A stretch of 64,000 nt of DNA from Choristoneura fumiferana (Eukaryota; Arthropoda; Insecta; Lepidoptera; Tortricidae). A program made the translations under genes and the position numbers. The notes beneath the pieces are model-generated. The model worked only from the letters and a program-made list of their open reading frames with translations. It was not told the DNA's origin and made no database searches. The stretch covers positions 9,079,755-9,143,754 of the forward strand of contig NC_133499.1 in the NCBI RefSeq assembly GCF_025370935.1, read 5' to 3'. This document shows positions 42,161-53,620 of this stretch, one piece after another (within the stretch, counting starts at the first letter, position 1; each line of letters starts with the position of its first letter).

Positions 42161-43942
42161 TTAAATTAAAAACCAGTTGTTGATTTTGGCGCACGAATGG
42201 GTGGAGGAATGTTGTTCCAACATTTTTTCTATCTTAATGTTAAGTTGGCAGGTAACGAATGCGTGAGATCTAAGATCCGGTATGTAATTAACGTGAGTGC
42301 AGCACACAGGTGCGTCGGTACAAACCAGGTCCAAAAGCGTACTACTGTTATCAGTGAAGTGAGTAGGCTCATTTACACATTGTAAAAGGTCAAAAAAGCG
42401 TAAGAAATTCGTAAGTTTTTGCGTACGTATATCACTAATATTTGTCATGTTAACATTAAAATCTCCAAGTAGAATAATGAAGTCGTACCTTGCAAATGAG
42501 CTGCCAGAACCGGTTAAAGCGTCAATAAAGGTATCTATTCCAAGCCAGGGCGGACGACATGCAGTACCAATACCCCTGACACTGAGGCTAAGCCACATCG
42601 TGTTGCTCGACGAGCGGTGCAACAGGATGTTTACAAACGCGTGCATTAATACTTACCGTGTTTAACAAAAAACTCTACTCCTCCACCCCTCGAGCGCACA
42701 TCCAAAGGTCGCGGGTCGCGGCACGTGTTTTAATGTAAATCCGGGAACGCCCTCTCTCAGCCAAGTTTCGTTTATGGCCATAATGTCAACGGAATGAGTT
42801 TGCATTGCCACTATGAATCCCTCATGTTTTGTGCCCAATGAGCAGGGATTTAACAAACCAACTAATAGTTTGCTGCATTTATTTACCATGATGATAAGTA
42901 GAATAAATACAAGTAACAAACAATGGCAGATTGCGAGGAGAAATATTGTCATAATTGTTGTAAATGTAGACAGTATAGGTGTACTGAACTGAAGGGTCCC
43001 AAAAATAAGAATGCACTTCTCGTTGCACTGGTCTTTATTAGCAAAGCCTACTTGCTTGCTACTGAATCGCTTTTGTAATGCTACGATGAAACAATAATAA
43101 TCTGAAGACTTTATACAATCTAAGATAGCGTGTCGTTAGCTTGTTGCAGATGCGGTATAACGACATCTATGAAGATATTTACAAATTAAATATTTTTAGA
43201 AAAAGTTGTATTAATTGATATTTTAACTATCACACGACGTTTAATATAAATTTAAATAACATAACAAACATTTTATAACATCAAACAACTCCAAAATTAC
43301 CTACAAAATATGGTGAAACTAGCCCCATTGGTTATCTGATAGTTGAACCGTAATACTTTGATATGAAAACAATTATATTTTAAGATGCGAGTTTTTGAAT
43401 AGTTATTAGTACGTGAACAATAGGCATAAGCACAAGAAAATAATCGACGGAGTACACACGAAGTATGATAATTGTATGATAATATTGAAATAGGCTATAT
43501 TGTTATCTCGGTTATGAACATAATTTTTGATTGCGATAAAGTGCGATGTTTTCTTTTTATAATGTTGATAAGAATTGATTTTTTGCACAAAAGTAAACGT
43601 GACATATAAATGAAGTATGGTTGAATAAATTCATCAAAAAGCACCCGTGGCAAAAACCTTCCTAATATCCGCCTCCGAGCGTATCCGACTGGCAGCAGAG
43701 TCCTTGTGACGACGAACATAAACCCGGCCGTCCTTAGTCCAGTCCAGTGGTACCTCCACCCCTGCCGAAGGGGGGGCCTTTGCCTTACATGCGGCACATG
43801 TCCTAGTAGAAACGCGAGCGGTTTGCGGGATGCTGACGCAGCCCTTATGGTACACCGACGCGCATTCGGTGCATTTGGCGACCCCTGACGACGAAATAAA
43901 TTTTCCGTAACCTGAACAGTAGCCATATTTGTAATGAAGCAA
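42161..43942 (-). mobile_element. Decayed LINE: PHD-type ORF1 and endonuclease remnants
   Basis: Minus strand, 5' to 3': ORF1 start (43926-43634) with a PHD-like finger, KCTECASVYHKGCVSI and RTCAACKAK, as found in ORF1 of several insect LINEs; a degenerate middle; endonuclease N-terminus (42952-42662: LLVGLLNPCSLGTKHEGF, IMAINETWLREGVPGF) and middle/C-terminus (42646-42161: IILLGDFNVNMT, LLDLVCTDAP). Several frame breaks, and no RT remains. Confidence 0.7.
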
Positions 43943-44560
43943 AGTTAGCTACTTGTTCTGTAGTTTATTCACTAACGTCCATCACCATCACCAAATTTGA
44001 TGCCGTTTTAATATCGAAACTATCCATTTTTATGCCTTGTCTTTGACTTACAAATTGAATTACTTTTTATTTTTGAATAAACATCCCTGATTTTCTCTAT
44101 AATATTTTATGGTCTAAAAGTATACCTGAATATTCAGGAGACTTGTATTCACTACTTTTATAATCCAAGCTTTGTAAAAGTAATTGAAATTTTTTATAGT
44201 AGGTACCTATCTGCTAACTCTATTTTCTTGTCAACTAGTTCCTTATATTTTTCTCTCTTTGTACCCAACTTTCTCAAATTTATTTGTATATCAGAGAGTT
44301 TTGTGAATGTAATTTAATTACTAATTCAAGTGCCATAAAAAGATACAATATGAAAGTAATAATAGGTACTTATTTCTTATTTCAAATTATACTAAAAGTT
44401 ATGTAATACGTTCGCAACATTACGAGTATTATTAATTCACATACCGAATTGCGATTCCGAAACACTCACTAAGTATATATTTTTCACATTTTCACTCACT
44501 GTAATACCTACCGCCTACCGACGAGATGACGAGACGAGTTCCGAAGGTCATCATGATGCA
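43943..44560. other. Spacer, no gene seen
   Basis: AT-rich sequence with no feature recognised. Confidence 0.4.
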
Positions 44561-44967
44561 ATGAGGGCTATCGTTTTTTGTCTCACTAGATGGCGCACTG
44601 TTGCGTGAGGTTTTTAAGTATGGCTTTCAAAGTCTGTTATTACGGGCGTGAAAACAAAGTTTAGATTTAAATCACATTTAATACACCTTAAAACCGTACC
44701 ATATAAATATCGAGCATGCCACAGTGTTGCATAGTCCCCGTTTTGTTCGGAAAAAAGGGAGGACAAAGGTTTCCGAAAGACAAAACTGTCTCAAAACACA
44801 AAACATATTTGCCATAATTAATTTCAGGTATTGCAAAATATTGACAAAATTATTCTAATTATAAATAAACCCGCGTAGCTCACCCAAAAACTATGAGATT
44901 TGACATTTCGGAGACCTCACGCTACACTAGCGCCTCTAGCGGCGAATTCATACGCGATAGCTCTCAT
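44561..44967 (+). mobile_element. MITE family 1, copy 2
   Basis: Same family as 41355-41780; 407 bases; right TIR has one change (CTCTCAT). An internal deletion removes the segment CATTCATTGCCCCGGAACGC present in the other copies. Confidence 0.85.
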
Positions 44968-45088
44968 TCAGAGTTGATCCTCGTTGCCAGTGGCGGGGTT
45001 GCCGCCCGACATCCTCAGTTGCACACGTCGGATAAATTCCGCGCTTATATTTTTCCTTATCCACTTTTGCTGGTTCCGCTTATATTTG

Positions 45089-45247
45089 TTATAATATAAA
45101 CAAAAGGACAGCTATGCCAAGTGCTGCCAATAGCACGCCTAGAAGAACGTTGTTCAAGGCCACTCCGTGCAGTTCCTGCTCATAATCGCTGGCTGTCTGA
45201 GCGATAATCACCTCCTTGTCCTCTGTTTTGGAATAACTTTTTCCCAT
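45089..45247 (-). CDS. Small putative myristoylated, membrane-anchored protein (52 residues)
   Basis: From ATG 45247 the frame starts MGKSYSKTEDKEVIIAQTAS and ends in a strong membrane segment LLGVLLAALGIAVLLFIL just before TAA at 45089. MGxxxS fits an N-myristoylation signal. The ORF begins inside the 67-residue ORF at 45180-45383 in another frame and overlaps it by 68 bases. I do not recognise either family. The alternative is one two-TM protein broken by a frameshift near 45205. The pair is compact, as in viruses or retroelements, but no viral gene is recognised next to it. Confidence 0.45.
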   Translation of the reverse strand: MGKSYSKTEDKEVIIAQTASDYEQELHGVALNNVLLGVLLAALGIAVLLFIL

Positions 45248-45383
45248 GTTTAATTCCGTAGTATATCGCGATTACTGCAATAACCAGTCCAAAGATAATT
45301 AACAACGAGTACGCCGCAAACGCGAGTGACTGTTCAAGTTGTACTAACTTATTACCGTGGTCGCACGTAAGTCCAGAACACAT
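45180..45383 (-). CDS. Small putative single-pass membrane protein (67 residues)
   Basis: ATG 45383 (context TTAAGAATGT) starts MCSGLTCDHGNKLVQLEQSL, followed by a long hydrophobic helix (AFAAYSLLIIFGLVIAVIAI, about residues 21-41), then YYGIKHGKKLFQ and a polar tail to TGA at 45180. The N-terminus has two cysteines and a histidine. The last third overlaps the myristoylated ORF in a different frame. No family is recognised; coding status rests on the clean topology of both ORFs. Confidence 0.45.
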   Translation of the reverse strand: MCSGLTCDHGNKLVQLEQSLAFAAYSLLIIFGLVIAVIAIYYGIKHGKKLFQNRGQGGDYRSDSQRL

Positions 45384-46475
45384 TCTTAATCGAGTTTATA
45401 ACGTTCTTAGTAAACCGGGCACTGTCTTCAGTGTCGACGTGACGGAATGTACCGTCTCAGCAACTATGGCCGACTTGCAATACGATGCGCGGCGCCACAG
45501 TCGCCACACCGACGCCATGAGGTGAGGTGCGGGAGACGTGATAATTAATAAACACAAGTTTACAGTTTAATGGTTGATTTATTACTGAATCAGTAATAGG
45601 GTACAGCGAGTGATATATATCTATAGCTAGGTTTGACACACACTTATAAAGCTACTCCACCTCAACCAATACGCTCTTGGCCGGTTTTTTTGTAATGTTT
45701 TGATGGGATCTCATCACTTTTTGTAGGCAGTTTTGCAACTTTGGCCGTGTCGATATCTTATAGGTACTTGTATCACTTTATGCGGTACACTAAAAGTTGG
45801 GAGTTGTGACAGTTATAAGGCAAATCCTTCGTGGCTCATCTCACATTAGCATAGTACCTAGTATACATTGCAAATACTATTTTAGGCAAGTGGATCACTG
45901 ATGTCTCCTGGGTCGCGGGACAATAACAACATTAAGAAGCTGATTGACCCACTTATAACTTAACAAGTTAATTTTAACTCTTAATACTAGGTAATTAAGA
46001 CTCACCTATATAATACATAAGTTCAATAAAGTTATTGCTGTGTAACTTTGTACATAATCGCATGTATTTGGGTCAATCAACTTTTTTTTAAGGCAGGCGT
46101 CCCCTTAACCGCATCGTACGCTTCGGACGTATCGGATTTGTTGCTTTGTATAGAAATGTGCGATGCTTACGATGCGGACAGGTGGACGCACTTATATGAG
46201 TTTCTATACAAAGAATACTACGATCCGTTGCGTGCGATGCGTCCGATGCGTACAATACCGGCAAGTGGACGTATACCTTAAGTGTAAGTTTGTTGCCATG
46301 GTAACGTCTCCTGAGTTAAGGATAGAATAACAAACACTAAAAAGCTGATTGACCCATTTGTATGGGATTACAAACTTACTTATGCAGCTTTTGTGACTTT
46401 GAAACGAGACTGAAATTGCAACGTTTTGATTTTTTCTATGCCTATATAATAAGCTGAATAAAAACGAATTAAGTA
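45384..46475. other. Repeat-rich spacer
   Basis: The phrase TCTCCTGnGT...AAGCTGATTGACCCA occurs at about 45904-45952 and 46306-46352. An inner palindrome (CTTTGTATAGAAA / TTTCTATACAAAG, about 46145-46212) suggests a small DNA element. No gene supported. Confidence 0.45.
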
Positions 46476-46596
46476 TCACTGACATACTCACTGACTGATG
46501 ATCATCATAACAAATTTATTTAAAATTTGGAGCTTGTGGGTCTGCTAGAAGTACCTTAGAATTATGATGATCGTCAGTCAGTGAGTATGTCAGTGA
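46476..46596. repeat. Inverted repeat, 35-base arms
   Basis: 46476-46510 and 46562-46596 are reverse complements with one mismatch (core CACTGACATACTCACTGAC). The loop is 51 bases. Confidence 0.8.
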
Positions 46597-46718
46597 CGAA
46601 ACTGAGGAATTTTGACATGTACTTAATAGATTTTAAACTGGGTACGAGTAGGTACATGTTTAAATCGAATGTTATCGATAATATGTGCGCGCTGCCGTGC
46701 CGTGCCCCCAAATAATCT

Positions 46719-47335
46719 GTACCCTTAGTGTAAGTTTTCGGTTACAAAATACGTCTCGATCGCGAACGCTTTAAAATCTCAATTTGTATGGAAACACGAA
46801 CATCACAAACGTTCCGCTAGAGGCGCTGTTTGTGTTTTCATACAAATTAAGATTTAACGCGAACGAGAGTTGTGCAATCACTTTTGTGTATGGGATGTAA
46901 TAAGACTGCAGACCTTATTCACTTTCTTGTGGAATGTGATCAGAATGAGGAGATCAGAGTCAGGTATTTGGATGGTATGGGCTTGTTCAATGGAGGTGTC
47001 TATGCAACTTGTGTGAATGACTGTACACAATGATACGCAAAAATGCATATTGCAACAAACTCTAAATGTAATTCTCAGTCGACCGCTTTCAGAAGAAGCG
47101 ACGCGAATTTACAGGTAGATTCATTGGACGGGCCTTTGCATCCAGAGACGTGGTTTTAGTGCAAGGGAGTGTAATATCTGTCTGTAGTGTGGTGTATATA
47201 TCTGAGGCTCCCCATGAGGCTGACATAGTCACATTTGGTGTGCTAAAGTCACGTTAAAAGAAAAAAGTAAAAAAAATAAATAACGCGAACGCTATCGAGA
47301 CGTATTTTGTAACCAAAAACATACACTAAGGGTAC
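46719..47335. mobile_element. TIR element (617 bases) with ~45-base ends
   Basis: GTACCCTTAGTGTAAG at 46719 is mirrored by CTTACACTAAGGGTAC-type sequence ending at 47335; the pairing continues over ACAAAATACGTCTCGAT. The inside has a second fold-back (AATCTCAATTTGTATGGAAA against TTTTCATACAAATTAAGATT) and a stray LINE C-terminal zinc-knuckle remnant (frame around HFLVECDQN, about 46920-46945). Confidence 0.7.
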
Positions 47336-47430
47336 TGCAGCGACATCCCGGTCGTGGGAATCGTCTCCGCAGGAAGCAACTCGTAGTTGGCACAGACGTG
47401 AAACTGGATAATTAATATGATTATTTTCAG

Positions 47431-48510
47431 ATGGAGGGAGCCGCTACGGAGTGCAAAGGCCTGGTGATAACCACGCGCGGGCTCGGGCTGGCCGCGTGCG
47501 ACCTGTGCTACGTGGCCGCGAGCGCCGGCGTCGCCGCCCCCGTCTACGCCATGTATCGCGTCTTCCTCGGAGTGGCCGAGGCCAAGCTGAATGCATGCTC
47601 GAAGCACTTGGAAGGGCCTATGCGCGCCAAACAACACAAGTACAAAGTGACGCCGGACATGCTCGACGCACCGCTGAGCGTCCCCATCCTGCCGGCGCTG
47701 ATCAAGCACATCATCGACGCTATCGACGTCATAACCGTCGGCGGGACGACGTACTGTCCTTTCGTCGCGGCGCAGAAGCGGGACGCCGCGGGCGAGCAGT
47801 ACCCGCGCCCCGAGAATCTCTTGCTCAGCAACTTGCGTGAGACGGTGGAGGCCCTGTCCTCTCCAAAGTCATCCATCGCATACCGACTGGCGTTCAAAAT
47901 TCGCTGCCCGATACCGGGCGCCGTCTGGGACCAGCACGATCTCCTGAAGAACGTGGACGAGATTATTCCCAAAGAGTACGACTGGAGGAAGGATTTAGAG
48001 GGTGACATGTGGCCGGTGCACATGTTTCTGATTTCGATGCAGCAAAAGTATCCGTCGATGGCGGCCGGGCCCCTGTCGCCCACAGGCGCGCGCGTGAGCC
48101 TGGCGGCGCTCATCTCGAGCCGGATGGTAATGGGAGACTTGCACGCTCCGCCGCGCCGCGCCGGGGAGCCGCTGCCGGAGTACTGCGGGAGGTGCCACCC
48201 GCGGGGCACCAACGGGGGGACCTACCACAAGGTCGCAGACGCAGAGATGCCGGAAGTGGAAGCCGTGTTGGGACAGGTGGCGCTGCTGGGGGAGGAGCCC
48301 GCGTGGGTGTGGACCGCGCCGCCCGTGCTGCTGCGGCAGGCTTACGAGGTGCGGGACGGCGCGCACAGCAGTTCAAAGCGCGTCATCGGCACCTACTCGA
48401 TAGCCCTGATGAGAGTCAATCAGGCCATGCTGTGTCCCCGGCCGCGGGGTGGAGGGGGGCAGGAGGGCATCAAGGAACCGGAACCGGAACTTGTAAAACG
48501 TGCGATCTGA
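47431..48510 (+). CDS. Intact single-exon ORF of unknown family (359 residues)
   Basis: I do not recognise this protein. The ATG at 47431 lies directly behind a strong splice acceptor (TTATTTTCAG|ATGG), so an upstream, probably untranslated exon is likely. It ends at TGA 48508-48510, and an AATAAA lies near 48655. The frame is open for 359 codons with strong G/C preference at third positions, like the KCMF1 and PUS10 exons here and unlike the AT-rich surroundings, which suggests selection on protein. The N-terminal part is Cys/Ala-rich and hydrophobic (LAACDLCYVAASAGVAAPVY). The middle is mixed helical (VPILPALIKHIIDAIDVITV, NVDEIIPKEYDWRKDL). A possible metal site is YCGRCHPRGTNGGTYH (C-x2-C...H). 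The size, single exon and lack of a cellular family raise the possibility of a domesticated viral capsid/nucleocapsid-like or transposon gene; this is inference only. Confidence 0.7.
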   Translation: MEGAATECKGLVITTRGLGLAACDLCYVAASAGVAAPVYAMYRVFLGVAEAKLNACSKHLEGPMRAKQHKYKVTPDMLDAPLSVPILPALIKHIIDAIDVITVGGTTYCPFVAAQKRDAAGEQYPRPENLLLSNLRETVEALSSPKSSIAYRLAFKIRCPIPGAVWDQHDLLKNVDEIIPKEYDWRKDLEGDMWPVHMFLISMQQKYPSMAAGPLSPTGARVSLAALISSRMVMGDLHAPPRRAGEPLPEYCGRCHPRGTNGGTYHKVADAEMPEVEAVLGQVALLGEEPAWVWTAPPVLLRQAYEVRDGAHSSSKRVIGTYSIALMRVNQAMLCPRPRGGGGQEGIKEPEPELVKRAI

Positions 48511-48998
48511 CCGAAGCATGTACCGGGATATATATCCTCGACTGGATGGCGAACAAGCAAGTGGGTCTCCTGATGGTAAGAAAAGCATCAGTTATTTTGC
48601 AAATATACACACGATCATTTAGTATTTTCTTACTAAAATGTTATAAAACGATTTAATAAACCTATTCCTCGAAATGGTTTTGGAATTAGACCACATTGTA
48701 AAAAAGTGATCAATCAACGAACGAAGTTGATCGACCCTAAGTAGACCCTTTAAGGAGGCTATAAATAATAAAATAACAAGTATTGAAACCGTTTATTTCG
48801 GACAACATGGCCCATGGCCCATATGACTAATACTTTACAGACTAACCTAACATACATAACAAATTAGTTGTTGCCCGCGACTCGACGTTTGGAGGCAATT
48901 TTTCTGTACGTCATCGTCTAAGCATGCTAGGCTGGTGTACCTTGTAAACATTTTCCAAGCAAGGATATCACTGATGTCTCGTGAGTTACGGTCCACTC
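48511..48998. other. 3' flank of the unknown gene and repeat tail
   Basis: At 48540-48580 the phrase AACAAGCAAGTGGGTCTCCT and GATGGTAAG is a common lepidopteran repeat tail. At 48950-48985 the phrase ATCACTGATGTCTCnTGnGT recurs from 45890. The 122-bp array starts at 48999. Confidence 0.5.
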
Positions 48999-51900
48999 AT
49001 TAGCGGGGCGGGGGGGGGGGGGGGGGCGGCCAGGGCAGCGCCACGCGCGTCACGTCCAGCGCCAGCAGGTCGGCCGGGGCTCCGAGGGCGGCGCCCAGCG
49101 CGGGCCGCGTGCGCCCCAGCGGGCCGGGCGCCACTAGCGGGGCGGGGCGGCCAGGGCAGGGCCACGCGCGTCACGTCCAGCGCCAGCAGGTCGGCCGGGG
49201 CTCCGAGGGCGGCGCCCAGCGCGGGCCGCGTGCGCCCCAGCGGGCCGGGCGCCACTAGCGGGGCGGGGCGGCCAGGGCAGGGCCACGCGCGTCACGTCCA
49301 GCGCCAGCAGGTCGGCCCGGCTCCGAGGGCGGCGCCCAGCGCGGGCCGCGTGCGCCCCAGCGGGCCGGGCGCCACTAGCGGGGCGGGGGCGGCCAGGGCA
49401 GGGCCACGCGCGTCACGTCCAGCGCCAGCAGGTCGGCCGGGGCTCCGAGGGCGGCGCCCAGCGCGGGCCGCGTGCGCCCCAGCGGGCCGGGCGCCACTAG
49501 CGGGGCGGGGGCGGCCAGGGCAGGGCCACGCGCGTCACGTCCAGCGCCAGCAGGTCGGCCGGGCTCCGAGGGCGGCGCCCAGCGCGGGCCGCGTGCGCCC
49601 CAGCGGGCCGGGCGCCACTAGCGGGGCGGGGGCGGCCAGGGCAGGGCCACGCGCGTCACGTCCAGCGCCAGCAGGTCGGCCGGGGCTCCGAGGGCGGCGC
49701 CCAGCGCGGGCCGCGTGCGCCCCAGCGGGCCGGGCGCCACTAGCGGGGCGGGGGCGGCCAGGGCAGCGCCACGCGCGTCACGTCCAGCGCCAGCAGGTCG
49801 GCCCGGGCTCCGAGGGCGGCGCCCAGCGCGGGCCGCGTGCGCCCCAGCGGGCCGGGCGCCACTAGCGGGGCGGGGGCGGCCAGGGCAGGGCCACGCGCGT
49901 CACGTCCAGCGCCAGCAGGTCGGCCCGGGCTCCGAGGGCGGCGCCCAGCGCGGGCCGCGTGCGCCCCAGCGGGCCGGGCGCCACTAGCGGGGCGGGGGCG
50001 GCCAGGGCAGGGCCACGCGCGTCACGTCCAGCGCCAGCAGGTCGGCCGGGGCTCCGAGGGCGGCGCCCAGCGCGGGCCGCGTGCGCCCCAGCGGGCCGGG
50101 CGCCACTAGCGGGGCGGGGGCGGCCAGGGCAGGGCCACGCGCGTCACGTCCAGCGCCAGCAGGTCGGCCGGGCTCCGAGGGCGGCGCCCAGCGCGGGCCG
50201 CGTGCGCCCCAGCGGGCCGGGCGCCACTAGCGGGGCGGGGGCGGCCAGGGCAGGGCCACGCGCGTCACGTCCAGCGCCAGCAGGTCGGCCGGGGCTCCGA
50301 GGGCGGCGCCCAGCGCGGGCCGCGTGCGCCCCAGCGGGCCGGGCGCCACTAGCGGGGCGGGGGCGGCCAGGGCAGCGCCACGCGCGTCACGTCCAGCGCC
50401 AGCAGGTCGGCCCGGGCTCCGAGGGCGGCGCCCAGCGCGGGCCGCGTGCGCCCCAGCGGGCCGGGCGCCACTAGCGGGGCGGGGGCGGCCAGGGCAGCGC
50501 CACGCGCGTCACGTCCAGCGCCAGCAGGTCGGCCGGGGCTCCGAGGGCGGCGCCCAGCGCGGGCCGCGTGCGCCCCAGCGGGCCGGGCGCCACTAGCGGG
50601 GCGGGGGCGGCCAGGGCAGGCCACGCGCGTCACGTCCAGCGCCAGCAGGTCGGCCGGGGCTCCGAGGGCGGCGCCCAGCGCGGGCCGCGTGCGCCCCAGC
50701 GGGCCGGGCGCCACTAGCGGGGCGGGGGCGGCCAGGGCAGGGCCACGCGCGTCACGTCCAGCGCCAGCAGGTCGGCCCGGGCTCCGAGGGCGGCGCCCAG
50801 CGCGGGCCGCGTGCGCCCCAGCGGGCCGGGCGCCACTAGCGGGGCGGGGGCGGCCAGGGCAGGGCCACGCGCGTCACGTCCAGCGCCAGCAGGTCGGCCC
50901 GTGCTCCGAGGGCGGCGCCCAGCGCGGGCCGCGTGCGCCCCAGCGGGCCGGGCGCCACTAGCGGGGCGGGGCGGCCAGGGCAGGGCCACGCGCGTCACGT
51001 CCAGCGCCAGCAGGTCGGCCGGGGCTCCGAGGGCGGCGCCCAGCGCGGGCCGCGTGCGCCCCAGCGGGCCGGGCGCCACTAGCGGGGCGGGGGCGGCCAG
51101 GGCAGGGCCACGCGCGTCACGTCCAGCGCCAGCAGGTCGGCCCGGGCTCCGAGGGCGGCGCCCAGCGCGGGCCGCGTGCGCCCCAGCGGGCCGGGCGCCA
51201 CTAGCGGGGCGGGGGCGGCCAGGGCAGGGCCACGCGCGTCACGTCCAGCGCCAGCAGGTCGGCCCGGGCTCCGAGGGCGGCGCCCAGCGCGGGCCGCGTG
51301 CGCCCCAGCGGGCCGGGCGCCACTAGCGGGGCGGGGGCGGCCAGGGCAGGGCCACGCGCGTCACGTCCAGCGCCAGCAGGTCGGCCCGGGCTCCGAGGGC
51401 GGCGCCCAGCGCGGGCCGCGTGCGCCCCAGCGGGCCGGGCGCCACTAGCGGGGCGGGGGCGGCCAGGGCAGGGCCACGCGCGTCACGTCCAGCGCCAGCA
51501 GGTCGGCCGGGGCTCCGAGGGCGGCGCCCAGCGCGGGCCGCGTGCGCCCCAGCGGGCCGGGCGCCACTAGCGGGGCGGGGGCGGCCAGGGCAGGGCCACG
51601 CGCGTCACGTCCAGCGCCAGCAGGTCGGCCCGTGCTCCGAGGGCGGCGCCCAGCGCGGGCCGCGTGCGCCCCAGCGGGCCGGGCGCCACTAGCGGGGCGG
51701 GGGCGGCCAGGGCAGCGCCACGCGCGTCACGTCCAGCGCCAGCAGGTCGGCCGGGGCTCCGAGGGCGGCGCCCAGCGCGGGCCGCGTGCGCCCCAGCGGG
51801 CCGGGCGCCACTAGCGGGGCGGGGGCGGCCAGGGCAGGGCCACGCGCGTCACGTCCAGCGCCAGCAGGTCGGCCCGGCTCCGAGGGCGGCGCCCAGCGCG

Positions 51901-53620
51901 GGCCGCGTGCGCCCCAGCGGGCCGGGCGCCACTAGCGGGGCGGGGGCGGCCAGGGCAGGGCCACGCGCGTCACGTCCAGCGCCAGCAGGTCGGCCCGCTC
52001 CGAGGGCGGCGCCCAGCGCGGGCCGCGTGCGCCCCAGCGGGCCGGGCGCCACTAGCGGGCGGGGGCGGCCAGGGCAGGCCACGCGCGTCACGTCCAGCGC
52101 CAGCAGGTCGGCCGGGGCTCCGAGGGCGGCGCCCAGCGCGGGCCGCGTGCGCCCCAGCGGCGGGCGCCACTAGCGGGGCGGGGGCGGCCAGGGCAGCGCC
52201 ACGCGCGTCACGTCCAGCGCCAGCAGGTCGGCCGGGGCTCCGAGGGCGGCGCCCAGCGCGGGCCGCGTGCGCCCCAGCGGGCCGGGCGCCACTAGCGGGG
52301 CGGGGGCGGCCAGGGCAGGGCCACGCGCGTCACGTCCAGCGCCAGCAGGTCGGCCCGTGCTCCGAGGGCGGCGCCCAGCGCGGGCCGCGTGCGCCCCAGC
52401 GGGCCGGGCGCCACTAGCGGGGCGGGGGCGGCCAGGGCAGGGCCACGCGCGTCACGTCCAGCGCCAGCAGGTCGGCCGGGGCTCCGAGGGCGGCGCCCAG
52501 CGCGGGCCGCGTGCGCCCCAGCGGGCCGGGCGCCACTAGCGGGGCGGGGGCGGCCAGGGCAGGGCCACGCGCGTCACGTCCAGCGCCAGCAGGTCGGCCC
52601 GTGCTCCGAGGGCGGCGCCCAGCGCGGGCCGCGTGCGCCCCAGCGGGCCGGGCGCCACTAGCGGGGCGGGGGCGGCCAGGGCAGGGCCACGCGCGTCACG
52701 TCCAGCGCCAGCAGGTCGGCCCGGGCTCCGAGGGCGGCGCCCAGCGCGGGCCGCGTGCGCCCCAGCGGGCCGGGCGCCACTAGCGGGGCGGGGGCGGCCA
52801 GGGCAGGGCCACGCGCGTCACGTCCAGCGCCAGCAGGTCGGCCCGTGCTCCGAGGGCGGCGCCCAGCGCGGGCCGCGTGCGCCCCAGCGGGCCGGGCGCC
52901 ACTAGCGGGGCGGGGGCGGCCAGGGCAGGGCCACGCGCGTCACGTCCAGCGCCAGCAGGTCGGCCCGTGCTCCGAGGGCGGCGCCCAGCGCGGGCCGCGT
53001 GCGCCCCAGCGGGCCGGGCGCCACTAGCGGGGCGGGGCGGCCAGGGCAGGGCCACGCGCGTCACGTCCAGCGCCAGCAGGTCGGCCGGGGCTCCGAGGGC
53101 GGCGCCCAGCGCGGGCCGCGTGCGCCCCAGCGGGCCGGGCGCCACTAGCGGGGCGGGGGCGGCCAGGGCAGGGCCACGCGCGTCACGTCCAGCGCCAGCA
53201 GGTCGGCCCGTGCTCCGAGGGCGGCGCCCAGCGCGGGCCGCGTGCGCCCCAGCGGGCCGGGCGCCACTAGCGGGGCGGGGGCGGCCAGGGCAGGGCCACG
53301 CGCGTCACGTCCAGCGCCAGCAGGTCGGCCCGGGCTCCGAGGGCGGCGCCCAGCGCGGGCCGCGTGCGCCCCAGCGGGCCGGGCGCCACTAGCGGGGCGG
53401 GGGCGGCCAGGGCAGCGCCACGCGCGTCACGTCCAGCGCCAGCAGGTCGGCCCGGGCTCCGAGGGCGGCGCCCAGCGCGGGCCGCGTGCGCCCCAGCGGG
53501 CCGGGCGCCACTAGCGGGGCGGGGGCGGCCAGGGCAGCGCCACGCGCGTCACGTCCAGCGCCAGCAGGTCGGCCGGGGCTCCGAGGGCGGCGCCCAGCGC
53601 GGGCCGCGTGCGCCCCAGCT
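48999..53620 (-). repeat. 122-bp GC-rich satellite derived from the PUS10 last exon (about 38 units)
   Basis: The stop-codon word (CTAG plus GCGGGG on the plus strand; ATTAG in the first) occurs 38 times from 48999 to 53511 at a mean spacing of 121.9 bases. On the minus strand a unit reads GRTRPALGAALGAPADLLAL, DVTRVALPWPPPPR, stop, then about 17 bases (TGGCGCCCGGCCCGCTG) back to GGGCGCACG. The unit at the right end is the real end of PUS10. Units differ at a few positions (GGGGCTCC, CGGGCTCC or CGTGCTCC; CAGGGCC or CAGCGCC) and a few lack one or more bases. Because 122 is not a multiple of three, ORFs of 90-171 codons on both strands are artefacts. Each unit also carries a GC box (GGGGCGGGGGCGG). 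Confidence 0.95.

Noticed and set aside
47431..48510. Firm assignment of the 359-residue ORF to a viral nucleocapsid family
   Set aside because: No diagnostic motif can be read by eye; the idea is kept only as a hypothesis to test by profile search.
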